Positions 32,489 through 40,289 of a stretch of 64,000 nt of DNA are shown piece by piece. Source of the DNA: Erwinia pyrifoliae DSM 12163 (GTDB lineage: Bacteria; Pseudomonadota; Gammaproteobacteria; Enterobacterales; Enterobacteriaceae); contig NC_017390.1 of assembly GCF_000026985.1 (NCBI RefSeq), positions 192,558-256,557 on the forward strand, written 5' to 3'. Every line of letters begins with the position of its first letter. Position 1 is the stretch's first letter. The notes under the pieces are model-generated. The model was not told where the DNA came from and searched no databases. It saw only the letters and a program-made list of their open reading frames with translations. The translations under genes were made by a program, and so were the position numbers.

Positions 32489-33843
32489 CGTTGTTACCGT
32501 TCTCCGGCCTGCTGCTGGTCTGGCTGATGTGCTGCGGTTTTATCCTCACGCTGACCTGGCGTGAGTTCCGCCGCGTGCGCTTTAACTTTAACGTGTTCTT
32601 CTCAATGCTGTTTTTGCTGACGTTTTTCTTCGGCTTTCCGCTGACGTGCCTGCTGGTGTTTGTTTTTGATGTTGAGGTAGTGCCAGCGGAGTATCTGCTA
32701 CAGGCGCTGCTGTCGGCAGGCTGTTTTTATGCCATCTATTACGTCACCTACAAAACCCGTCTGCGTGCACGCCATCGACCTCCGTCACGTCCGGCATTTA
32801 CCATTAACCGCATTGAGGCGCACCTGAGCTGGATGATCATGGCGCTGGTGGCATCAGGCACCCTCAGTGTGTTCTTCCTGCATAATGGCTTCCTGCTGTT
32901 TAAACTGCACAGTTATAGTCAGATCTTCTCTGCTGACGTCTCCGGCGTGGCGCTGAAGCGTTTTTTCTATTTCTTTATTCCGGCCATGCTGGTTGTCTAT
33001 TTTCTCAAGCAGGATGTGCGCAGCTGGCTGTTGTTCCTCGGCGGCACCCTGGCGTTTGGCCTGCTGACCTATACCATCGTTGGTGGTACGCGCGCTAACA
33101 TCATTATTGCTTTCGCCCTGTTTCTGTTTATTGGCATCATTCGTGGCTGGATAACGCTGTGGATGTTGGCTTTAGCGGGTGCAGGCGCGATTGTCGCGAT
33201 GTTCTGGCTGGCGCTGAAGCGCTATAACCTTGACGTCAGCGGTTCGCAGGCATTTTATACCTTCCTCTATCTGACGCGCGATACCTTCTCGCCGTGGGAA
33301 AACCTTGGCCTGCTGCTGCAAAACTACGACAAAATAGATTTCCAGGGGCTGGCGCCAGTCTGGCGTGATTTCTATGTGTTTATCCCAGGCTGGCTGTGGC
33401 ATGAAAGACCTTCTGTGGTCCTCAACAGCGCCAACTATTTCACCTGGGAAGTGTTGGATAATCATTCTGGCCTGGCCATTTCGCCCACGCTGATCGGCTC
33501 GCTGGTGGTGATGGGCGGCGCGCTGTTTATTCTGCCGGGCGCTGTCGCTGTTGGACTGATTATCAAATGGTTCGACTGGCTGTATGAAAAAGGCCGTCAG
33601 GAACAGAACCGTTACAAAGCGGCTATCCTGCAGAGTTTTTGCTTCGGTGCGGTATTTAATATGATCGTGCTGGCGCGTGAGGGATTAGATGCGTTTGCTT
33701 CTCGCGTGGTCTTTTTCTGCCTTATCTTTGCCGCCTGTGTGCTGATGGCGAAACTGCTTTACTGGTTGCTCGATAGTGCCGGACTGGTGCGTGCACGCAC
33801 CATGCCCAGTCCCCTTTCGACCCAGTCGTCAACATTGTCTTAA
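32485..33843 (+). CDS. wzyE: ECA polymerase WzyE
   Basis: A 452-residue integral membrane protein with about 11 predicted membrane helices, polymerising ECA trisaccharide units on undecaprenyl-PP. The segment [20 protein letters not shown] near 194-213 and the periplasmic loop with [17 protein letters not shown] near 295 match E. coli WzyE (450 residues). The last 15 residues ([12 protein letters not shown]) are low complexity. It overlaps wecF by four bases. Confidence 0.94.
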   Translation: MTLLPFSGLLLVWLMCCGFILTLTWREFRRVRFNFNVFFSMLFLLTFFFGFPLTCLLVFVFDVEVVPAEYLLQALLSAGCFYAIYYVTYKTRLRARHRPPSRPAFTINRIEAHLSWMIMALVASGTLSVFFLHNGFLLFKLHSYSQIFSADVSGVALKRFFYFFIPAMLVVYFLKQDVRSWLLFLGGTLAFGLLTYTIVGGTRANIIIAFALFLFIGIIRGWITLWMLALAGAGAIVAMFWLALKRYNLDVSGSQAFYTFLYLTRDTFSPWENLGLLLQNYDKIDFQGLAPVWRDFYVFIPGWLWHERPSVVLNSANYFTWEVLDNHSGLAISPTLIGSLVVMGGALFILPGAVAVGLIIKWFDWLYEKGRQEQNRYKAAILQSFCFGAVFNMIVLAREGLDAFASRVVFFCLIFAACVLMAKLLYWLLDSAGLVRARTMPSPLSTQSSTLS

Positions 33844-33855
33844 AGGGAACGATTC

Positions 33856-34596
33856 ATGAGTGCCTCCGTCACCGTGCCAAAGTATCAGATACGTGGTTTA
33901 ACCCTGTCAGGCTTTGCCGATATGGCGCAGTTTGTCGATTACCTCAATCAGCCGGGAGAGCTGAAAAAAGGCACGCTGGTGGCCATCAATGCTGAGAAAG
34001 TGTTGACTGCTGAAGCCGATCCTGAGGTTTATCAACTGCTGAATGAGGCAGAATACAAATATGCCGACGGCATCAGCATCGTGCGTTCCATCCGTAAAAA
34101 GTATCCACAGGCTAAGGTGTCACGTATTGCCGGTGCCGATTTGTGGGAGGCTCTGATGGAGCGTGCCGGACGTGAAGGCACGCCGGTGTTTCTGGTGGGA
34201 GGCCAGCCAGAGATCCTCGCGCAGACGGCCGATAAGCTTTGTAAACAGTGGAATGTCAATATTGTCGGTTCACAGGATGGTTTTTTCACACCTGGGGAAC
34301 GCGAGGCGCTGTTTGTGCGCATCAAAGCCAGCGGTGCCAGGCTTATCACTGTTGCTATGGGGTCTCCGCGTCAGGAGATACTGATGAAAGCCTGCAGGGC
34401 TGTTTATCCGGATGCGCTGTATATGGGCGTGGGTGGCACCTATGATGTGTTCACCGGGCAGGTGAAGCGTGCGCCCAGGATTTGGCAAAATATGGGGCTG
34501 GAATGGCTTTATCGCCTGATTTTGCAGCCTTCACGTCTCAAACGTCAGTTTAGTTTGCTGAAATATCTCAACTACCACTGGCGTGGAGACCTTTGA
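33856..34596 (+). CDS. wecG: UDP-N-acetyl-D-mannosaminuronic acid transferase
   Basis: A 246-residue GT26-family glycosyltransferase (E. coli WecG is 246) that adds ManNAcA to lipid I, forming lipid II. Motifs include [16 protein letters not shown] near 70, GADLWEALM near 93 and MGSPRQEI near 172. It is the last ECA gene. In E. coli the permease gene yifK follows; here the tRNA cluster follows directly. Confidence 0.95.
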   Translation: MSASVTVPKYQIRGLTLSGFADMAQFVDYLNQPGELKKGTLVAINAEKVLTAEADPEVYQLLNEAEYKYADGISIVRSIRKKYPQAKVSRIAGADLWEALMERAGREGTPVFLVGGQPEILAQTADKLCKQWNVNIVGSQDGFFTPGEREALFVRIKASGARLITVAMGSPRQEILMKACRAVYPDALYMGVGGTYDVFTGQVKRAPRIWQNMGLEWLYRLILQPSRLKRQFSLLKYLNYHWRGDL

Positions 34597-34723
34597 GCGG
34601 TCGTATATTTGTTCACTCACATGCGTATAAGCTCTGTTTTCGCAGCAGAATGCACAAAAACGCTGCGAGTTTAGGCGGAATGCACAAAGCGTAAGCAAAC
34701 GCGTTTTTTTGTGAAAAAAGCAC
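34597..34723. other. wecG-argX intergenic region with short direct repeat
   Basis: No gene is seen between wecG and the tRNA promoter. GAATGCACAAA occurs at 34648-34658 and again at 34678-34688, 30 bases apart. A weak terminator-like element GCGT-AAGCAA-ACGC followed by a T run sits at 34689-34710 and could end the ECA transcript. Confidence 0.5.
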
Positions 34724-34752
34724 TGGACAGGTAAGGCTCTCATCCGTAGTAT
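34724..34752 (+). promoter_or_regulatory. Promoter of the argX tRNA cluster
   Basis: TGGACA (34724-34729), a 17-base spacer and TAGTAT (34747-34752) form a near-consensus sigma-70 promoter 21 bases before tRNA-Arg. The GC-rich stretch after the -10 is typical of stringently controlled stable RNA promoters. Confidence 0.75.
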
Positions 34753-34773
34753 GCACATCCGCAACGGCGCTAC

Positions 34774-34850
<77 letters not shown>

Positions 34851-34912
34851 TGAACTTTGTGCGCAAGAGCTGCGGTGGTAACATTTACCGCGTTAGTAAG
34901 AAGTGAAGTTGT

Positions 34913-34989
34913 GGTGGCTATAGCTCAGTTGGTAGAGCCCTGGATTGTGATTCCAGTTGTCGTGGGTTCGAGTCCCATTAGCCACCCCA
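34913..34989 (+). tRNA. hisR: tRNA-His (GTG)
   Basis: A 77-base gene including the extra 5' G (position -1) required by histidyl-tRNA synthetase. Acceptor GTGGCTA pairs with TAGCCAC, the anticodon is GTG in TTGTGAT, and CCA is encoded. Confidence 0.97.
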
Positions 34990-35002
34990 GATTTTGTTGT
35001 AT

Positions 35003-35089
35003 GCGAAGGTGGCGGAATTGGTAGACGCGCTAGCTTCAGGTGTTAGTGTCTTAACGGACGTGAGGGTTCAAGTCCCTCTCTTCGCACCA
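35003..35089 (+). tRNA. leuT: tRNA-Leu (CAG)
   Basis: An 87-base class II tRNA with a long variable arm, acceptor GCGAAGG, anticodon CAG in TTCAGGT and encoded CCA. Third in the cluster. Confidence 0.97.
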
Positions 35090-35117
35090 CAAAATCGTCA
35101 GCAGTCAATGCAGTTTT

Positions 35118-35194
35118 CGGCGAGTAGCGCAGCTTGGTAGCGCAACTGGTTTGGGACCAGTGGGTCGGAGGTTCAAATCCTCTCTCGCCGACCA
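35118..35194 (+). tRNA. proM: tRNA-Pro (TGG), copy 1
   Basis: A 77-base cloverleaf starting CGGCGAG with anticodon TGG in TTTGGGA and encoded CCA. It is identical to the second copy 126 bases downstream. E. coli has one proM here. Confidence 0.97.
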
Positions 35195-35320
35195 ATTTTA
35201 ACAACCTGCTGGTAAAGCGGGTTGTGTATTAGGCTTAAAAAATCTGCTGTTGCGGGTTTTTTTGCTTAAAACCTTCGGGTTTTCGCAAAAAAAGAAAAGT
35301 AGTGGCAATAAAGAAGTATT
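35195..35320 (+). other. Spacer between the two tRNA-Pro genes
   Basis: This spacer differs from the sequence following the second copy. It holds AACCTGCT/AGCGGGTT pairing (about 35208-35223) and a six-pair stem AAAACC-TTCG-GGTTTT (35268-35283) with a UUCG-type loop. No gene is present. Confidence 0.6.
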
Positions 35321-35397
35321 CGGCGAGTAGCGCAGCTTGGTAGCGCAACTGGTTTGGGACCAGTGGGTCGGAGGTTCAAATCCTCTCTCGCCGACCA
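35321..35397 (+). tRNA. proM: tRNA-Pro (TGG), copy 2
   Basis: A 77-base gene identical over its whole length to the copy at 35118-35194. The flanking spacers differ, so the duplication is not very recent or was homogenised by gene conversion. It is followed by a terminator and the duplicated tract. Confidence 0.97.
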
Positions 35398-35505
35398 ATT
35401 TAGAAACCTGCTTGAAAAAGCAGGTTTTTTTTCGCCTGAAGCCAACAGGATGAGAACCTCCGAAGGAGGCTTGAGCCGAGCGAAGCGAGACAACGTTGCT
35501 TTAGC
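35394..35505 (+). repeat. Post-tRNA direct repeat, unit 1
   Basis: A 112-base unit starting in the tRNA CCA end (ACCAATTTAGAAACC) and ending TTGCTTTAGC. It differs from unit 2 (35549-35660) at only a few positions, for example CCTCCGAAGGAGGC versus CCTCCGTAGGAGGT. It carries a terminator and a CCTCC-GAA-GGAGG hairpin (35457-35469). Confidence 0.85.
35403..35432 (+). terminator. Terminator after tRNA-Pro copy 2
   Basis: AAACCTGCTT-GAAA-AAGCAGGTTTTTTTT, ten bases after the tRNA, the likely 3' end of the cluster transcript. An identical copy occurs at 35557-35587. Confidence 0.9.
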
Positions 35506-35533
35506 AACGGCCCGAAGGGCGGCTCAACGAGCC
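35494..35533. repeat. Three back-to-back perfect hairpins
   Basis: CGTTGC-TTTA-GCAACG (35494-35509), GCCC-GAA-GGGC (35510-35520) and GGCTC-AAC-GAGCC (35521-35533) abut with no spacer. This string lies between the two 112-base repeat units and leads straight into the tRNA-like remnant. It is not protein coding. Confidence 0.75.
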
Positions 35534-35552
35534 GTAATCCTACTCGCTACCA
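35534..35552 (+). pseudogene. Decayed tRNA-Pro 3' end
   Basis: TAATCCTACTCGCTACCA resembles the 3' end of the intact tRNA-Pro (AAATCCTCTCTCGCCGACCA), with two bases lost from the arm and the acceptor altered. The same post-tRNA sequence follows, so it looks like the stump of a third tandem tRNA copy. Confidence 0.6.
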
Positions 35553-35660
35553 ATTTAGAAACCTGCTTGAAAAAGCAGGTTTTTTTTCGCCTGAAGCCAA
35601 CAGGATGAGAACCTCCGTAGGAGGTTTGAGCCGGGCGAAGCGAGACAACGTTGCTTTAGC
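35549..35660 (+). repeat. Post-tRNA direct repeat, unit 2
   Basis: A 112-base near-identical copy of 35394-35505, including the terminator (35557-35587). After its end the sequence turns into unrelated DNA, so the three-hairpin string of unit 1 is missing here. Confidence 0.85.
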
Positions 35661-35690
35661 CAGAAACGAAAAAAAGGCAGGGTGGTTAAT

Positions 35691-35726
35691 CCCTGATGGC
35701 AGTCAGGCTTAACTGACTGCCATCAG
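35691..35726. repeat. Perfect 15-bp-stem palindrome
   Basis: CCTGATGGCAGTCAG, a six-base loop GCTTAA, CTGACTGCCATCAGG. No T run follows on either side. It lies between the tRNA tract and the hemY terminator; the function is unknown. Confidence 0.75.
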
Positions 35727-35790
35727 GCGCATAAGGTCGGTTGTTTATAACAGCATAAGCCTTGGCTATCTGCGATACGATTATGGGCAT

Positions 35791-35815
35791 AAAAAAGCCG
35801 GGCAGCGCGCCCGGC
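35791..35815 (-). terminator. Terminator after hemY
   Basis: On the minus strand, GCCGGG, a loop of seven bases, CCCGGC and TTTTTT, 24 bases after the hemY stop. It ends the hemCDXY transcript. Confidence 0.88.
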
Positions 35816-35838
35816 GTGGTGAAATCCTCGATGACGAC

Positions 35839-37029
35839 TCAGGGATTGTTTTTTAACGTCAGCAGCAAACCATCGCGCCGCATGGTAGCGGCTTCTTCCG
35901 GCTTATGCTGTCGGTCGAGCGTATCGGCCAGCCACGCGTAGTCGAAGGCGTCCGGACGCTGTTGCAACGCGGCGCGGAAGGCTTCGCTCGATAGCTCCCA
36001 CTCTCCGTGCTGCATCAACAGCTGCCCCAGCGTACTGTGCAACAGCGGCGTGGCACCGTGTTGCTTAATCTGCTGACGCAACGCTTTTTCCAGCTGTTCC
36101 GGATTCCCGGTTTTCAGTCGGGGCATCAGCATCACCAGGCGCTCATCAAAGTGGCGTTTCAGACCCTCCAGCACGATTTTCTGCGCGGTATCATGATCGT
36201 CACAGACGATAAGATGGTCAGCCATTGCTACCTGCAGCGCGGTTTCATTACGCGTTTTGCGGCTTTGATTTTGCCACCAGCGCTTCAGGCCGTCGCTGCC
36301 CTGGTCGGCCATCGCCTGGCTCATCAGGCCAAGCCAGCACTGCTGTTGCAGTTCAAGGCGATGAGTGGCATCACCTGGCTGAATTTTCTCCATGGCGGGC
36401 AGAATGTTCAGCAGGGCGCCCCAGGCTTGAGTACGCACGTAAGCCTGTTCCGCCAGCCGCAGCACTTCCGGGTGGCGCGGTGCGATCTCCAACAGGCGAT
36501 CGATGCCGTGGCGTGCCGCATGATCTTCGTTACGTGCCAGCTGAATACGCACGCGGGTGATCTCAACCGGCAGTGGGTCATCGTCATTCAGTTCGCTGGC
36601 ACGTTCCAGATGCTGATTGGCGCGCGTTTCATCACCGCGCTGCTGCGCGGCTTCCGCCGCCAGCAGGTAGTTGACCATCGGCTGTTCAGCGTGGTCAGCA
36701 TGGCGTGACAGCAGTTTTTCAACCTGCTTATAGTCGCCCTCTGCCAGCTTCACCAGCGCGGCGTGAGTCTGCTTACGTGCACTGCGTCTTTTGCGGCCGG
36801 TAAACCAGCCACGGGTACGGGCGCCGGTACGAAACACCCGACGCAGCAGCCATTCAACCGCCAGAATGATGACCAGGGATAGCAGCAGAACGATCGTCAT
36901 ACCGGTGACGCTGGTTTCAATATTCCAGTTATTGGTCTGGATCAGCACATAGCCCTGATGGCCGGCAATCATCGGCCCTATGACCACACCGGCAATCAAC
37001 AGCAGAAATAACAGCAAAACTTTCAGCAT
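35839..37029 (-). CDS. hemY: HemY, inner-membrane TPR protein
   Basis: A 396-residue protein with two N-terminal membrane segments (about 3-22 and 42-62), a basic stretch (RTRGWFTGRKRRSARK) and a cytoplasmic tail of tetratricopeptide repeats, including a clear one near 305-370. E. coli HemY (398) is part of the hem operon; its exact role in haem metabolism is unsettled and it is unrelated to Bacillus HemY (protoporphyrinogen oxidase). It follows hemX by two bases. Confidence 0.94.
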   Translation of the reverse strand: MLKVLLLFLLLIAGVVIGPMIAGHQGYVLIQTNNWNIETSVTGMTIVLLLSLVIILAVEWLLRRVFRTGARTRGWFTGRKRRSARKQTHAALVKLAEGDYKQVEKLLSRHADHAEQPMVNYLLAAEAAQQRGDETRANQHLERASELNDDDPLPVEITRVRIQLARNEDHAARHGIDRLLEIAPRHPEVLRLAEQAYVRTQAWGALLNILPAMEKIQPGDATHRLELQQQCWLGLMSQAMADQGSDGLKRWWQNQSRKTRNETALQVAMADHLIVCDDHDTAQKIVLEGLKRHFDERLVMLMPRLKTGNPEQLEKALRQQIKQHGATPLLHSTLGQLLMQHGEWELSSEAFRAALQQRPDAFDYAWLADTLDRQHKPEEAATMRRDGLLLTLKNNP

Positions 37030-37031
37030 AA

Positions 37032-38171
37032 TTAGTCTCCCTGTCCTGGCTGCGTGTTAACTGCAGCGGAGGGCTGTGCAAGGAGATTGCGCACGCGTGT
37101 CTGCATCAGTTTGTCGAGAATGGGCTGACTAAGTAATGTTTCAGGTACATCCATCGAGATGCTCTGCTCGCTCAGATCGTCTAACTGATTCAAATAAGCT
37201 TTAGTGTTCGCGTCGTTGGTATCGTACCAGGCGCGTATCCACGCAGAGACGGTATCGATCGACTGTTTATAGATTTCATCCTGATGACGCGGAACAGCCT
37301 GAGCGGCGATCAGCAGACGTGAACGGATGTTCTCACGCAGGTAAACATCCTGATTCGGTGCCAGCAGAGGTTCGGCGGTAGCATCACGGCGGCGGATGGT
37401 GATGAAATCATCCATAAAGTTATGCCAGCTTTTCACCAGATTCTGACGCCATTCACGCAATGAGGATGAAAGCGCACCGCTGTCGGCATCCATCGGCTCA
37501 TCATCGCTGTTGTTATCAGCAAGGCGCAGATTATCGATGCCGTTAGACAACTGATTCAGCTTAAGAATGACGCCGTCATAGTCGACCTGACTGAGAGCGG
37601 AAAGCGTGCTGATGTCCTGGGCCAGCGCACGGCGTGCGCCGATCAGGCTGGGGTCGTTCATATCCGCCAGGCTGGCATCGGCGCTTTTCAGCAGGGCGGC
37701 AGCACTGGTGACATCCCGGTCACTCCACAGCTTGCGTCCGGCCATTTTCACCAGATAGTCGGCCTGGGCCAGCATCCATGTCTGGGCATCACTGCCTGAA
37801 ATGGAGGCCACTTTCCGCTTCAGTTCATCCAGCTGCTGGTTCATGGCGGACTGCTGCTGCCGTGCCGTATCAAGGGCGCTGGTTTGCACCGTCAGCTTCT
37901 CCACAAGGGATTGCTTATCGCTGATGGACTGCTGCTGTAGCTCAGCGATCTGTGCTGCCAGCGTCTGATTGGCCGCAGTCAGACGTTGCGCCTGATGTTT
38001 TCCATACATATAGAGACCCGCGCCCACCGCCAGAGCGATGGCGATGGCGACGACGCCAGGCACCATGCCACTACGCCTGGCTTCAGGCGGCGGCTGTGGT
38101 TCATTAGTTGAGGTTTCAACCGCTGGGGTGGTCTCTTCAACCATGGCGGAGGAAGCTTTGTGTTCCGTCAT
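37032..38171 (-). CDS. hemX: HemX, membrane-anchored coiled-coil protein
   Basis: A 379-residue protein with a Pro/Glu-rich N-terminal tail, one membrane helix ([18 protein letters not shown], about 40-57) and a coiled coil (about 65-125) followed by an alpha-helical domain. E. coli HemX (393) was once called a uroporphyrinogen III methylase, but the sequence carries no methyltransferase motif. A 137-base gap separates it from hemD, longer than the short gap in E. coli. Confidence 0.93.
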   Translation of the reverse strand: MTEHKASSAMVEETTPAVETSTNEPQPPPEARRSGMVPGVVAIAIALAVGAGLYMYGKHQAQRLTAANQTLAAQIAELQQQSISDKQSLVEKLTVQTSALDTARQQQSAMNQQLDELKRKVASISGSDAQTWMLAQADYLVKMAGRKLWSDRDVTSAAALLKSADASLADMNDPSLIGARRALAQDISTLSALSQVDYDGVILKLNQLSNGIDNLRLADNNSDDEPMDADSGALSSSLREWRQNLVKSWHNFMDDFITIRRRDATAEPLLAPNQDVYLRENIRSRLLIAAQAVPRHQDEIYKQSIDTVSAWIRAWYDTNDANTKAYLNQLDDLSEQSISMDVPETLLSQPILDKLMQTRVRNLLAQPSAAVNTQPGQGD

Positions 38172-38308
38172 AATGGCTCATCCCATATTTTAAGTAAAAA
38201 AGCCTTATTCTTTCGTGTTGCAGGCGTATTGGCTGCTTGATTTCCCTCATCGAATGAGGTCATTGTCAGCGATTCGCTCAGTTCCCGCTTACCTGCTGCA
38301 CGAAATGG

Positions 38309-39058
38309 TTAAGGGCATAATGATAGCGAGCGCAATAGCGCATCGTTATCGGCACCGCCGGCGACATCCACGTTCACCCACCCAAGTTTTCGCGCCAGAG
38401 TGGCCAGACGCCCACTGACGACCACCAGCCGACAGTGCAGTAGCCATTCATCCCGATCAACATCGGGGAACAGTGAGTAAAGCTGTTGCAACATTTCACC
38501 GCTGGTCACCACGAGCGTATCAATACCCTGGTTGCGCCAGCGCCGGGCCTCTTCTGCACCGTGATAATGCTTTGCCCGCCGTTGATAGCATTCAATAAAC
38601 TCTACCTGAGCGCCCCGGCTAAGCAAAGTTTCTGCCAGTAATTCACGGCCACCATTGCCGCGCAGAATTAATGCGCGCTTGCCCGCCACGGCCTGCAAAG
38701 CCGGAAGCTGGATCAGGACTTCACTGGTTTCCTGCTCGTGCGGCCAGGAAACGTGATGCCCGCTGGCGGCATGAAACGCCAGCCCCGTACTGCGCCCTAT
38801 AGCATAATAGTCCAGGCTGGCAGGCCAGGGGGGATCTTCGCGGGTAAACGTGGGCCGGGCATAATGAATGACGTGCTGCGACAGAATAAAAACCAGGTCT
38901 CCTGCCTTCAGCGCCTTCAGACGATCGGGCAGAATATCCAGCTGCTTGCCCGGCGCAAACTCTATCAGCGGGAACGCCCAGGCAACATCCCCCCGCTGAC
39001 GCAGACGGCTAACCAGCTCATCTGCTGCCGGCGACGGGCGGGTGACCAGAATGCTCAT
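38309..39058 (-). CDS. hemD: Uroporphyrinogen-III synthase
   Basis: A 249-residue bilobal enzyme that cyclises hydroxymethylbilane with inversion of ring D. The fold is poorly conserved, but [20 protein letters not shown] at the start and [15 protein letters not shown] near 168 fit E. coli HemD (246). Its ATG overlaps the end of hemC by four bases, so the two are translationally coupled. Confidence 0.94.
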   Translation of the reverse strand: MSILVTRPSPAADELVSRLRQRGDVAWAFPLIEFAPGKQLDILPDRLKALKAGDLVFILSQHVIHYARPTFTREDPPWPASLDYYAIGRSTGLAFHAASGHHVSWPHEQETSEVLIQLPALQAVAGKRALILRGNGGRELLAETLLSRGAQVEFIECYQRRAKHYHGAEEARRWRNQGIDTLVVTSGEMLQQLYSLFPDVDRDEWLLHCRLVVVSGRLATLARKLGWVNVDVAGGADNDALLRSLSLCP

Positions 39059-39996
39059 GCTGGCGGATTTCCCTGATAAACGGCGGCGAGAATGTCGCGC
39101 GCGCCATTATCCAGCAGCTCTTCGGCCAGTGAGATGCCCATTTTTTCAGCATCCGCTCGCGAACCCCGGCGTTCGCCGCGCACCATCTGGCTACCGTCCG
39201 GTGAGCCAACCAGCCCACGCAGCCACAGCTGGTCGCCTTCCAGCAGCGCATAACTGCCAATCGGGACTTGGCAACCTCCTTCAAGACGGGTATTCATGGC
39301 GCGTTCTGCGCTCACCCGGCAAGCGGTCTCATCATGATTTAACGCCGCGAGTAAACCGATAGTGTGCATGTCTTCAAGGCGGCATTCAATACCGACCGCG
39401 CCCTGGCCAACGGCGGGAAGCGACTCTTCAGCGGGCATCACCTGGCGGATACGATCGCTCAGGCCCAGTCGTTTCAACCCGGCGACGGCCAGAATGATGG
39501 CATCATATTCTCCCGCATCCAGTTTACCGAGACGAGTACCCACATTGCCGCGCAGGGAGTGGATGACCAGATCCGGGCGGCGGGCGCTGAGCTGGCACTG
39601 ACGCCGCAGGCTTGATGTGCCCACAATTGCGCCCTGTGGCAGTGAGTCTACCGACGCATGGCGGTTGGAAACGAATGCATCATGCGGATCGTCACGCTCG
39701 CAGATAGCGACCAGCCCCAGCCCTTGCGGAAAGGCAACCGGCACATCTTTCATCGAGTGTACGGCAATATCCGCGCTGCCTGACAGCATGGCCTGTTCCA
39801 GTTCCTTCACGAATAATCCTTTACCACCTACTTTTGCCAGCGGGGTGTCAAGGATCACATCTCCACGCGTCACCATCGGCACCAGCTCAACGCGCAACCC
39901 CGGATGACAGTCGATTAAACGCTGTTGCACATACTTAGCCTGCCATAGCGCTAGCGGACTTTTCCTGGTGGCAATTCTTAAAATTTTGTCTGACAT
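39055..39996 (-). CDS. hemC: Porphobilinogen deaminase (hydroxymethylbilane synthase)
   Basis: A 313-residue enzyme that polymerises four porphobilinogens on a covalently bound dipyrromethane cofactor. The cofactor Cys lies in [12 protein letters not shown] near 242; [12 protein letters not shown] near 12 and [11 protein letters not shown] near 147 are substrate-binding. Length equals E. coli HemC. It is the first gene of hemCDXY and divergent from cyaA. Confidence 0.97.
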   Translation of the reverse strand: MSDKILRIATRKSPLALWQAKYVQQRLIDCHPGLRVELVPMVTRGDVILDTPLAKVGGKGLFVKELEQAMLSGSADIAVHSMKDVPVAFPQGLGLVAICERDDPHDAFVSNRHASVDSLPQGAIVGTSSLRRQCQLSARRPDLVIHSLRGNVGTRLGKLDAGEYDAIILAVAGLKRLGLSDRIRQVMPAEESLPAVGQGAVGIECRLEDMHTIGLLAALNHDETACRVSAERAMNTRLEGGCQVPIGSYALLEGDQLWLRGLVGSPDGSQMVRGERRGSRADAEKMGISLAEELLDNGARDILAAVYQGNPPA

Positions 39997-40147
39997 GCTC
40001 GATACCGTTTTGATCGTTCACTGATAATCCTATCATTGAACCGGGAATGCTGTCAGTTTAACGGCGGGGTAGGGTGGTATTACGCTGGTTTGAACGTAAA
40101 ATGTGCTAGACTGGCAGGTAGCGTAACTTTCTATATGGTCAATCTGG

Positions 40148-40170
40148 CGGGTGTCAGATCGATCACGTTT
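40148..40170. promoter_or_regulatory. CRP site upstream of cyaA
   Basis: TGTCA-GATCGA-TCACG (40152-40167) is a good match to TGTGA-N6-TCACA, about 125 bases before the cyaA start. E. coli cyaA has a similar CRP site that mediates negative feedback by cAMP-CRP. The hemC-cyaA intergenic region is shared, so it might also affect hemC. Confidence 0.75.
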
Positions 40171-40289
40171 CCAGCCAAAATTTGTACCACTATTTTTACA
40201 GCAAACGGCAGATTTCGGAAACCGAACTTTTTTATACCCGCGTCGGTCACCAACCGGGTATAGGCACTGGGATAATCAGGCGAGACGTC

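Noticed and set aside
35198..35493. Minus-strand frames with VGERGFEPPTHWSQTSCATKL and similar
   Set aside because: They are reverse readings of the tRNA-Pro genes, not proteins.
35494..35533. Possible CRISPR-like repetition in the post-tRNA tract
   Set aside because: There are only two long units, directly derived from tRNA flanks, with no regular spacers and no cas genes.
38215..38418. 67-codon plus-strand frame in the hemD-hemX region
   Set aside because: It overlaps the end of hemD on the opposite strand and has no ribosome site or recognisable domain.
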